DNA of 12,179 nt from Marinilabiliales bacterium (GCA_002869305.1 PKTC01000398.1:1-12179); one strand, 5' to 3'. Counted from the first letter of the stretch, positions 1 through 6,648 are shown. Translations and numbers: made by a program. Notes: generated by a model not told the origin, from the letters alone.

Positions 1-55
1 AGGACAATAGTAAAGTATCTTTATTCAATATAATAAAATTAAACTTTTTAACCAG

Positions 56-83
56 AGGTCGTAAATTGTTACGACCTTTTTTA
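56..83 (+). terminator. Rho-independent terminator of an off-window upstream gene
   Basis: A perfect 9-base stem, AGGTCGTAA (56-64) with TTACGACCT (69-77), closes a 4-base loop (ATTG). It is followed by a T-rich run to about position 89. It lies 60 bases before the sigma factor start, so it most likely ends a plus-strand gene that lies before the window. Nothing else in positions 1-144 could be supported as a gene. Confidence 0.8.
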
Positions 84-144
84 TTTTTTAATTCTTAGCT
101 TATTTTTTAGATTTGGTTGAAATTAAATTTATCTTTTCTTTAAA

Positions 145-708
145 TTGAGATCTATAGAAAATAAAGTTATAATTGAAGGAATAAAGAATCAAGACAAAGA
201 AATTCTTAAGAATATTTATGTGATTTATTTTCCTGTCATAAAAAGATATATTCTCGATAATAATGGTTCCGAGCAAGATGCAAAAGACGCATTCCAGGAA
301 GGGATCATCATTATTTATAGAAAGATAAAGGAAGGTAACCTAAATCTTAGCTCATCGTTTAAATCATATATATACTCTGTTTGTCGCTTTATTTGGATAA
401 AACAATTATCAAAAAGCAAAGAAAACGCAGAAAAAATGGATACTTACTTGGGTTATGAAGAAGTTCCTGATATAACGGTAGACGAGTATGAAAAGAATGA
501 ACAGTATAAATTATATCAAAAACACTTTAAACGATTAGAAAAAGATTGCCAAAAGTTATTACAAATGTTTTTAGATAGAGTGCCGCTTAAGCTTATTGCA
601 GAAAATTTAGGTATAAACAGTGAGCAATATATTAAGCGTAAAAAATTTAAATGTAAAGAACAGTTAGTAAGGTATATTAAAAGTGATCCGAATTTTAAAG
701 AGAATTGA
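145..708 (+). CDS. ECF-like sigma-70 family RNA polymerase sigma factor
   Basis: This is a 187-residue alternative sigma factor expected to direct RNA polymerase to a small regulon. A sigma region 2 fold spans about residues 20-92, with an acidic/aromatic stretch (DAKDAFQEG, residues 45-53) followed by a basic helix rich in aromatic residues (SYIYSVCRFIWIKQLS) as in the promoter-melting segment. A region 4-like helix-turn-helix lies at about 122-178. The start is a TTG at 145. An in-frame TAA at 124-126 and the lack of any ATG or GTG between it and residue 1 make TTG the only ordinary start. The stop TGA (706-708) overlaps the ATG of the next gene, which indicates translational coupling with the membrane TPR protein, a probable anti-sigma partner. 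The family call is secure. The regulon is unknown, but the adjacent CHAT protein gene and the peptide cluster are candidates by position. Confidence 0.9.
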   Translation: MRSIENKVIIEGIKNQDKEILKNIYVIYFPVIKRYILDNNGSEQDAKDAFQEGIIIIYRKIKEGNLNLSSSFKSYIYSVCRFIWIKQLSKSKENAEKMDTYLGYEEVPDITVDEYEKNEQYKLYQKHFKRLEKDCQKLLQMFLDRVPLKLIAENLGINSEQYIKRKKFKCKEQLVRYIKSDPNFKEN

Positions 709-1448
709 TGGAGAGAAAGATTGAGCAGTTAGAAAGATATTTGACGGACGAAATGTCAATAAGAGAGCAGGTAGAGTTCGAGGAATTGTTACGAAGGGAT
801 TCTGAACTTATGCAAGAATTTCTGCTTAGAAAAAAAATAAATGAAGCAATACAAGAAAAGGACATTATTAATTTAAGGGATAGCTTAAATGATATAGCAG
901 ATTCGAACATTAAAGTAAAACCTGGAAGATCGATTGCATATACTTACCCTTCTGTCGCAGCTGTTGTAGTTTTACTAATTGTAATTGCAAATGTTTATTT
1001 TAATCCTTTTAATAAGCTCGATCAACAAGAAATCTTTCAGTCATATTATGATACTTATCCTTCTATTAATGGCCATAGATCAGGGACATCTGCTGAACAA
1101 AATGTAAATTTGGTTTCTGCCTTTAATTATTACGATGAATCTAATTACAAAGAGGCTGAGCCATATTTTAAATGGGTGTTAGAGAAGGATCAATCCAATG
1201 TATCGAACCAGTTTTATTTGGCAATTTGCCTTATTGAGAACAGTAAACTGTCTGAAGCTGAAATCTATTTAAACGATCTAATCTTAAAACAAGATCACCT
1301 ATTTTGGGAGCAATCACATTGGTATTTAGCGCTTGTTTATATTGAGCAGGAAAAGGTGGAGCAAGCTAAAGCTATTTTTGAAAAGATTGTTAAGGAAAAA
1401 ATGACCTATGCATCTAACGCAAAAAAGATTCTAAAATCATTTAAATGA
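708..1448 (+). CDS. Single-pass membrane protein with anti-sigma-like N-terminus and C-terminal TPRs
   Basis: This 246-residue protein has a cytoplasmic, charged, helical N-terminus (residues 1-75), one membrane segment at about 79-97 (PSVAAVVVLLIVIANVYF) preceded by basic residues, and a C-terminal region with about three TPR-like helix pairs (134-160, 167-195, 203-236). By the positive-inside rule the TPRs are periplasmic. The ATG at 708 overlaps the sigma factor stop by one base; a TTG three bases earlier is in frame but less likely. Pairing with a sigma gene and this topology suggest that it holds or releases the sigma factor in response to an envelope signal. No zinc-finger anti-sigma motif (HxxxCxxC) is present, so the anti-sigma role is inference. 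It is a clear paralogue of the protein at 4685-5434, sharing a Y-[LI]-x-[DG]-E...FEELL N-terminal signature. Its last 12 bases overlap the CHAT gene on the other strand. Confidence 0.8.
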   Translation: MERKIEQLERYLTDEMSIREQVEFEELLRRDSELMQEFLLRKKINEAIQEKDIINLRDSLNDIADSNIKVKPGRSIAYTYPSVAAVVVLLIVIANVYFNPFNKLDQQEIFQSYYDTYPSINGHRSGTSAEQNVNLVSAFNYYDESNYKEAEPYFKWVLEKDQSNVSNQFYLAICLIENSKLSEAEIYLNDLILKQDHLFWEQSHWYLALVYIEQEKVEQAKAIFEKIVKEKMTYASNAKKILKSFK

Positions 1449-4220
1449 TTTTCTTCTTTTTATATGCAAAAAGAAGAAGAAAATTAAAATGAGGATTGAA
1501 ATGGATATTAAAATAGTTACTCTAACTTTTGATTTAAATAAAGCTTGATTGTTTCCAATAACTACATATCCCGACCAGAAATAAGGATGAGATCTTAACT
1601 GATCGGCCTTTTTTATAAAATCAATTTTCGATTTGCGTAGCGCAGTTGATTTTGATTTTCCTTTCAACAGATATTTGTAAAATTGAGTCATAAGTTTTAC
1701 ACCTGACTTATCTTCCACCGACCACAATGTCATAACAATTGATGGACAGCCCGAATAAATAAAACCCCTGGCTAAGCTCATAACACCTTCTCCTCTTTGC
1801 ATTTTTCCACTTCCACTATTACATGAACTTAGAACAGCCATTCGGCTATTTAATTTCATATTATACAATTCATAAGTATTCAGAAAACCATCTTCTGTAC
1901 TATCATTTTGCTGGGTAAAAGCCATTTTTGAATACATGGGATTTTGATCATCCATAATGGTATGCATAGCTAGATGAAGTATGTCATATAAATGTGCTAC
2001 CTCTTTAAACTGCCCTTCGTTAGCTTCATAATCAAAATACGAATCTCCATTTAATAAATCAGAAATTTGTTCTACCTCAATTTTAATACCTTTTAATGGA
2101 AAAAGCTTTTCACGATATTCCTGTCGGTAACTGGCATATTCATTTTGTAAAGTTGTAAGGTTTTTATATGTAGGAGCAAAGGCAGCTAAATCTTTTTCAG
2201 CAACTTTTAAGTATGTGTCATTCTCAAGTAAAAACGAAACTGAATGAGAATAATTGATATTATAATCCAATACCATGTAAGATAGTTCATGATATTTTAT
2301 TCGATCGAACGAAATATCTCTTGTTATTAATACATCAAAAGGTAAATAAGCTAACTTACCATCAGGGATTATAATTAGATTTTTGTTTTTAATAACACTT
2401 TCAATGGGTTTTAATAAATAAGAATAAACTAAATAGGATGCCTTTTTAAATTCATTAAATTCATCGAAACCATGATTTGAGAAATTATTATTGGACAAAG
2501 CATATAGCAATTGATCCAAGCTATTTACAAACTGTTCATCTAGATTAATTTCAATAATATCTGTTTTATACTTTCCAATAATAATACTATAGATAGCACT
2601 ATCCGCATAAAAATATTCTATAATAAGATCTTTTCTTTTTAACTGCTTTTGAACCTGTTTTAAGTTAATGTTTTTAACCGCTTGTTTTAAATCCAGGTAT
2701 TTTGGATAATTCTCGTCCAGGAATATCATTAACTCATCGTATTCTAACTTTAGCTCAAACAGAAATTTATTCCAATATGATAATTTATTCTTATTCGGAT
2801 TTTTATTTTTATTTTCTTCGTAAATTAATTCTTCGTAGTTCCATATTCCTTTTTCTAGCTCTTTTTCTTTTGTTAAAAGTGTATCAGGAATACCACCAAT
2901 ATTGAATGCTTGTATATTTTTTATTGCCTCTGTTAAAATGGCCGATTTTCCTGCTTCGCTATACTGAAAAGCCTTATCAATATACTTTGAGTCTTGTGTT
3001 ATATCAAACAGATTGTAACTTACCTGTAAAGCATCAGAGAATGTTTCAAATTCATTTTCAGCTAAAAATAATTTACTTTCTTCACTGATGTATCCTGATC
3101 GTATTTTAGCAATCGTTTCAATGGCCAGATCGTAAGTGCTTAAACTAGTTAAGTAATAGTCTAAATTATTTTCCTTTTCTCCCAGCAAAGTTAATACTCG
3201 AGCTTTATTTTTTAATGATCTAAGTACGTGTGTTTTAGATAAAACGCTATCGATTGAAGGATTAGCCTTGAAATCCAAATCATCAAATTTGGGCGAAATG
3301 GCAATTAAGGATTTTTGATAATAGTATAAAGCTGAATCAAGAGCATTATTTCTTAAAAAATAATCTCCAATATTTAAATTCAAATTGGATATATCTGGAT
3401 GGTTCTCTTTAAAATCTTTTTGATAAATATGATACGCTTTTTTAAAATATTTGAGAGCTTCCTTATTTTCTTTTTTTGTTGCTAACGTATTAGCATAATT
3501 AACATAATGTTTTGCAATATTTATATTGTCAGACTCCTTATAATAATCAATTGCAGTATTTATAGCTTTTAAGTGATATTCTTTAGCAAGATCATAATTA
3601 GATAAATCTCTATAGCATATTGCAAGATTGCCATATGTAGAATAAGACCTTTTGCTTTTACCTTTCAATGCTAAACTTTTTTGGTAATAATCAATAGCTT
3701 TTTGAATTTCTCTCTGATCTGAAAATAAATTTCCTAAGTTATTATATGCATTGGCTAATTGATTCTTATGTAAAATTGAATCTTGATTATAGATTGTAAT
3801 AGCTTGAAAAAGGTAATCTTTTGCTTTTTGATAATCTTGTTGGGTTTTTAGAATAATAGCTTTGTTATTGTAGATATAAGCTAGTAGCTTTTTAGTATTT
3901 AGAAGTTCGTAGATATGTTCTGCTTTATTATAATACATCAGAGCATTATCATATCTTCCCAATAATCTGTTTATGATACCCATACTTTGATAGGCATAGG
4001 CAAGTAAGGTAGAGTCTGTTGTTATAGGGTCTTCCAATAAAATGATAGCTTGTTCAGTAAAAAAGAATGCACTATCCAATTTCCCTGATTTACCATAGGT
4101 AAGCCCTTTTTCATAAAAAATTGAAGCCTGATCAGTATTTCTCTGGAAATCAGAATTATCATTCTGAGCTATTAAATAGTTAGAAGTGAAAAATAATACT
4201 ATGAGAATTAGTGCTTTCAA
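1437..4220 (-). CDS. TPR-CHAT domain protein (caspase-like protease), exported and C-terminally anchored
   Basis: This is a 927-residue protein. Residues 1-19 form a signal peptide ending in LIAQ. Tandem TPR units run from about residue 30 to 310 and a helical linker from about 340 to 530. A CHAT (caspase-like, clan CD) domain occupies about 570-890. The expected His-Cys dyad is visible: LHLAMHT with H753 as the catalytic candidate, and VLSSCNSGSG with C800. Downstream motifs GVMSLARGF, MTLWSVED and HPYFWSGYVVIG are typical CHAT core elements. A C-terminal hydrophobic helix (about 898-918) is followed by a basic tail (KRRKSFK), so most of the protein should be periplasmic and tethered to the inner membrane. 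The start is TTG at 4220, because an in-frame TAA lies nine codons upstream with no ATG between. The substrate is unknown. CHAT proteins are commonly peptidases activated through attached repeats, but activity here is inferred from the intact dyad. Confidence 0.88.
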   Translation of the reverse strand: MKALILIVLFFTSNYLIAQNDNSDFQRNTDQASIFYEKGLTYGKSGKLDSAFFFTEQAIILLEDPITTDSTLLAYAYQSMGIINRLLGRYDNALMYYNKAEHIYELLNTKKLLAYIYNNKAIILKTQQDYQKAKDYLFQAITIYNQDSILHKNQLANAYNNLGNLFSDQREIQKAIDYYQKSLALKGKSKRSYSTYGNLAICYRDLSNYDLAKEYHLKAINTAIDYYKESDNINIAKHYVNYANTLATKKENKEALKYFKKAYHIYQKDFKENHPDISNLNLNIGDYFLRNNALDSALYYYQKSLIAISPKFDDLDFKANPSIDSVLSKTHVLRSLKNKARVLTLLGEKENNLDYYLTSLSTYDLAIETIAKIRSGYISEESKLFLAENEFETFSDALQVSYNLFDITQDSKYIDKAFQYSEAGKSAILTEAIKNIQAFNIGGIPDTLLTKEKELEKGIWNYEELIYEENKNKNPNKNKLSYWNKFLFELKLEYDELMIFLDENYPKYLDLKQAVKNINLKQVQKQLKRKDLIIEYFYADSAIYSIIIGKYKTDIIEINLDEQFVNSLDQLLYALSNNNFSNHGFDEFNEFKKASYLVYSYLLKPIESVIKNKNLIIIPDGKLAYLPFDVLITRDISFDRIKYHELSYMVLDYNINYSHSVSFLLENDTYLKVAEKDLAAFAPTYKNLTTLQNEYASYRQEYREKLFPLKGIKIEVEQISDLLNGDSYFDYEANEGQFKEVAHLYDILHLAMHTIMDDQNPMYSKMAFTQQNDSTEDGFLNTYELYNMKLNSRMAVLSSCNSGSGKMQRGEGVMSLARGFIYSGCPSIVMTLWSVEDKSGVKLMTQFYKYLLKGKSKSTALRKSKIDFIKKADQLRSHPYFWSGYVVIGNNQALFKSKVRVTILISISILILIFFFFLHIKRRKSFK
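1449..1480. repeat. Inverted repeat at the convergent gene junction, possible weak bidirectional terminator
   Basis: A 13-base stem (1449-1461 with 1468-1480, one G-T wobble) has a 6-base loop (ATATGC). It lies just after the stop of the plus-strand TPR gene and within the last codons of the CHAT gene. It is almost pure pyrimidine on one arm and purine on the other. The low GC content and the lack of a clean T tract on either strand make terminator function uncertain. The Lys/Arg-rich tail of the CHAT protein accounts for part of the composition. Confidence 0.35.
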
Positions 4221-4429
4221 ATCGATTTTTTGTCTTTGATCAAATTATACTGGAAATGTACTGAAAAAGTTTAAATATTTTAAAAAAATAAAATCCTGTA
4301 AATAAATATTTTGACATGAAAAATATAAAAAAGTTTAAAAAAAAGTGAAAATAGGGGGTCACCTTTTTCAGTTTTCCGGAATAAATAGGTGAGAAGACAT
4401 TAAGGAAAAAACAAAATAAATCAGAAACC
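4221..4429. promoter_or_regulatory. Divergent control region between the CHAT gene and the GG-leader peptide gene
   Basis: This AT-rich spacer must hold the promoters for the minus-strand CHAT gene and the plus-strand peptide gene. Visible elements include an exact direct repeat AAAAAGTTTAAA (4264-4275 and 4328-4339) and a plus-strand TTGACA (4311-4316) with a weak TTTAAA 17 bases downstream (4334-4339). On the minus strand there is a TATAAT about 24 bases before the CHAT start (4244-4249). In the presumed peptide leader there is a TCACCT/AGGTGA inverted repeat (4359-4364 and 4387-4392) enclosing the palindrome TTCCGGAA. The promoter boxes are not strong, and in DNA this AT-rich some matches are expected by chance. 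The location of control signals here follows from the gene layout. Confidence 0.5.
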
Positions 4430-4585
4430 ATGAAAGCATTAACTAACATATTCGGAAAAAGAGAAACAAATAAATCTATAAACAACTTTTTACATCACTT
4501 GGATGTAAATGCATTGATAAAAATTAAAGGCGGTGAGAAAGATGATGATGATGAGTGGCCGCCAAGCACAGGTGGTGGAAATTAA
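4430..4585 (+). CDS. Double-glycine-leader secreted peptide precursor (putative pheromone or bacteriocin-like)
   Basis: This 51-residue precursor has a 35-residue leader ending in Gly34-Gly35 and a 16-residue C-terminal core (EKDDDDEWPPSTGGGN). Counting back from the cleavage point, the leader has Gly at -1 and -2, Ile at -4, Leu at -7 and Leu at -12. This is exactly the spacing recognised by C39 peptidase domains in double-glycine bacteriocin and ComC-type leaders. The core has six acidic residues, one Lys, one Trp, two Pro, no Cys, and an oligo-Gly end. A C39-ABC exporter and an HlyD adaptor lie in the same plus-strand cluster, which strongly supports secretion. No LanM, YcaO or radical-SAM enzyme is encoded in the window, so extensive modification is not indicated. 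The upstream AAGGAAAAAA tract is an acceptable weak ribosome site. The gene is short but reads cleanly from ATG to TAA. Whether the product acts as a signal, toxin or metal binder cannot be told from sequence. Confidence 0.82.
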   Translation: MKALTNIFGKRETNKSINNFLHHLDVNALIKIKGGEKDDDDEWPPSTGGGN

Positions 4586-4627
4586 TTTAGTACTCCCTTT
4601 CGATTCAAATATACGTTCTTAAAGTGT

Positions 4628-4660
4628 TGGCCAATTCAATGCCTATTGGGTTGGCCATTT
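4628..4660 (+). terminator. Hairpin between peptide gene and downstream operon, possible terminator/attenuator
   Basis: TGGCCAA (4628-4634) and TTGGCCA (4651-4657) form a perfect 7-base stem with a 16-base loop, followed by TTTTA. It lies 43 bases after the peptide stop and 28 bases before the next ATG. This is the usual place for a partial terminator that lets a small peptide gene be expressed more strongly than the downstream genes. The long loop and short T run make it weak. Confidence 0.45.
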
Positions 4661-4684
4661 TATGGAAACAAAAAACTAATAAAT

Positions 4685-5434
4685 ATGCAAACCAACTTAA
4701 AAACAATTGAAAAATATATCGATGGAGAGTTGGAAGGAGAAGAATTACTCAATTTTGAGGAATTGCTTTCAACTAACCAGGATATAAAGCGCGAATACAA
4801 CTTAAGTAAGGAAATTAATAATTCCATTATTGAAGATGATGTTATGGCGCTGAGAGAGACTTTGGAATATATGTACGAAGAGGAATCTATTGTGCAAAGA
4901 ACTCCGTCAGTATTTCCAAAAAGGAGGTTCTATTATGCGGCAGCTTCAGCAGCTTTATTAATTGCTACTGGTGGATTGGTTCAGAGATTAGCCGGACCAG
5001 ATATGAATAACGATGCAGTTTATGATAAATACTATAATCCGTATGATGTTGCTGTTACTTACAGATCTGGTAATACAGAGGTTGATCGAATACTATTAAA
5101 TGCATTGGAGCGATACGAGGAAAAAGAATATGACCAGGCACTCTTGCTTTTTGAAGAAGTTTTAGATAAAAGACAAAACGATATGGCTGTGAATCTATAT
5201 TCTGGTATATCCTATATGGAAGAGGAGAAATACCTGAAAGCAACGAACTCGTTCAATCATATTATTTCAAATAATGATAATTTATTTATTGAACAAGCCA
5301 AATGGTATTTGTCAATGTGTTATGTAAAGACAGAAAGCATTGATAAGGCAAAACTGGTGTTGAATGAAATTATTCAGGAAGAAAGTTATTATAAGGATCA
5401 AGCAAGAAAAGTTTTGAGAGACCTTAAAAAATAA
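4685..5434 (+). CDS. Single-pass membrane TPR protein, paralogue of the sigma-linked anchor
   Basis: This 249-residue protein has the same architecture as the 708-1448 product. It has a charged helical cytoplasmic N-terminus (1-78, with YIDGELEGEE then FEELL), a basic patch (PKRR) and one membrane helix at about 83-99. The periplasmic C-terminus has about three TPR-like units (134-161, 168-195, 203-235). I chose the ATG at 4685. The frame opens earlier, with a TTG at 4646, but that would start inside the inverted repeat and add residues absent from the paralogue. Here the partner is not a sigma factor; it is followed by the kinase-like and LytTR genes. By analogy it may tether or sense for those regulators or for the peptide exporter. 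That role is inference; the paralogy is visible by direct comparison. Confidence 0.8.
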   Translation: MQTNLKTIEKYIDGELEGEELLNFEELLSTNQDIKREYNLSKEINNSIIEDDVMALRETLEYMYEEESIVQRTPSVFPKRRFYYAAASAALLIATGGLVQRLAGPDMNNDAVYDKYYNPYDVAVTYRSGNTEVDRILLNALERYEEKEYDQALLLFEEVLDKRQNDMAVNLYSGISYMEEEKYLKATNSFNHIISNNDNLFIEQAKWYLSMCYVKTESIDKAKLVLNEIIQEESYYKDQARKVLRDLKK

Positions 5435-5462
5435 GTTTTTTAGCCCAATGGAGGGGGCAGTA

Positions 5463-6221
5463 ATGAAAAATAATATCAGAACCATTAATGATTATATTGT
5501 GAGAGAAAATAGAAAAAAATTTAAGACAGAGCGAATTAGTTTTTTATCTCATATTTCTCATGGTATAAGAACTCCGCTAAATTCAATAATGGGTTTTTCA
5601 AAATTACTTGGTTTAAGAAATACAATCGATCCTAAACAAAAAGAATATATTCAGGGCATACTTAACGGAAGTCAATTGTTACTGCAATTTGTGGAAAATG
5701 TTATGGATTTGTCTCAGTTTGAAGCTAATAATTATTCATTGCGTGTTGAAAAGCATGATTTAAATCAAATTCTTTGGGAATTTACCGAGGATTTTTATAA
5801 TCAAAGAATTGAAAATAAGGATACGAGCATAAACCTGATGTTAGTTTGGGATAAAGAGGTTAACAATTTATCCATTGAAACGGATAGCTTTTTATTAAAG
5901 AAGGCCTTACAACGAATGATAAACCTGGTAACGGTTAAATATCCTATCGTTGAATTCGAGTTAGGGTATCATAAAATGAATGATAAGGTAAGTATTTTTA
6001 TCAGGCCTACAAGGGAAAAGTTAACTGAAGAGCAACTATTAAGTCAACATGAATTTTACTCTGTTGATGAAAATGATTCGTTCGACTATTTTAACTATAG
6101 GGTACTAACCAATTCGGTATCAGTTTTAGGAGGAGATATAACTACTGACAGTGTAAACCAGGAGTTCTCTTTTGAAATTCCTGTGATATATGAAAGAAAA
6201 AGTAATTTAAATATAATATAA
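5463..6221 (+). CDS. Soluble histidine-kinase-like protein with degenerate ATP-binding domain (pseudokinase)
   Basis: This 252-residue protein has a HisKA dimerisation/phosphoacceptor domain at about 21-90 (FLSHISHGIRTPLNSIMGFS, H33) and a HATPase-like remnant at about 98-240. The start at 5463 is preferred because GGAGG sits 8 bases before it; an in-frame ATG at 5448 would give 257 residues. There is no signal peptide, membrane helix, PAS or other sensor domain. Key kinase features are lost. The acidic residue after the H-box His is Gly34, and the N-box asparagines are replaced (R151 and L155 in KKALQRMINLVTVKY). The G1 motif DTGxGI reads PTREKL (182-187), and the G2 GxGxG loop is absent. 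ATP binding and autophosphorylation are therefore unlikely. It may act as a dimeric scaffold, a phosphoacceptor for another kinase, or an inhibitor of a true kinase. Confidence 0.82.
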   Translation: MKNNIRTINDYIVRENRKKFKTERISFLSHISHGIRTPLNSIMGFSKLLGLRNTIDPKQKEYIQGILNGSQLLLQFVENVMDLSQFEANNYSLRVEKHDLNQILWEFTEDFYNQRIENKDTSINLMLVWDKEVNNLSIETDSFLLKKALQRMINLVTVKYPIVEFELGYHKMNDKVSIFIRPTREKLTEEQLLSQHEFYSVDENDSFDYFNYRVLTNSVSVLGGDITTDSVNQEFSFEIPVIYERKSNLNII

Positions 6222-6229
6222 ACATAGAT

Positions 6230-6583
6230 ATGGGTACTTATAATATTTACGTTCCGACAGAGAAAGGAAAAATGAAAATTGAAAGTAGTCAGATACTTTA
6301 TATTGAAGCAAGTTTGAATCTTTCAAGAGTAACCTTCATAAATAATGAGAGACTGGAGTTATTATTAACCATAGGAGAGGTAGAACATTTATTATTCAAT
6401 CATGGATTTTTCCGTTTTAATAATAAATATCTGGTGAATCTGAAATATGTTGAAGTAGTATTTCCTTCAGATGCTTCTAAAGTTGTTTTAGAAAATGGGA
6501 AAGAAATATTTGTTAATCATAATAAAAAAGATGAACTATTCGAAAGCTTAAAGCAAGTTTATGAATTACATGAGATTGCTTAA
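6230..6583 (+). CDS. Stand-alone LytTR DNA-binding protein (first copy)
   Basis: This 117-residue protein is almost entirely a LytTR domain, the beta-rich DNA-binding domain of AgrA/ComE/VirR-type regulators. Typical blocks are ILYIEASLN (22-30), HGFFRFNNKYLVNLKYVE (58-75) and VVLENGKEIFVNHNKKDEL (85-103). There is no N-terminal receiver domain and no room for one. It lies 8 bases after the kinase-like gene, so it is in the same transcript. LytTR proteins usually bind direct repeats upstream of peptide-signalling or bacteriocin genes, and the linked GG-leader peptide gene fits that. How it could be controlled without a receiver is not evident. Contact with the pseudokinase or the membrane TPR protein is a possible route. 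Confidence 0.88.
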   Translation: MGTYNIYVPTEKGKMKIESSQILYIEASLNLSRVTFINNERLELLLTIGEVEHLLFNHGFFRFNNKYLVNLKYVEVVFPSDASKVVLENGKEIFVNHNKKDELFESLKQVYELHEIA

Positions 6584-6617
6584 GTTTAATTTAGGTTGGT
6601 TGTTATTAAAAAGCAAA

Positions 6618-6648
6618 TCCATCTCTGGTTTATTTAACTAGAGATGGA
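6618..6648 (+). promoter_or_regulatory. Strong hairpin covering the start codon of the second LytTR gene
   Basis: A 13-base stem (6618-6630 with 6636-6648, one G-U pair in RNA) closes a 5-base loop (TATTT). The ATG of the next gene (6644-6646) lies inside the 3' arm. No T tract follows, so a simple terminator is unlikely. In mRNA it would hide the start codon, suggesting translational control, unless translation actually starts at the internal ATG at 6680. Confidence 0.6.

Noticed and set aside
111..144. Possible Bacteroidota -33/-7 promoter (TTTG ... TATCTTTT) before the sigma gene
   Set aside because: The spacing is about 14 bases, shorter than the usual 19-21, and the -7 box lacks the final G; not strong enough to list.
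2702..3088. Two plus-strand frames of 67 and 60 codons inside the CHAT gene
   Set aside because: They are antisense to a long, well-conserved coding frame, show no recognisable domain, and abut each other without ribosome sites.
4240..4485. Minus-strand frame of 81 codons, Phe-rich
   Set aside because: Its composition is the mirror of A-rich spacer and of the GG-leader peptide gene; no motif and no plausible start signal.
4538..4555. Asp-Asp-Asp-Asp run read as an enterokinase-like cleavage site
   Set aside because: The required following Lys is absent (Glu-Trp follows; Lys precedes the run), and such a site has no known bacterial role.
4430..4585. Peptide as a lanthipeptide, lasso peptide or radical-SAM-modified product
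   Set aside because: The core has no Cys and the window encodes no LanB/LanM, YcaO, radical-SAM or lasso cyclase enzyme.
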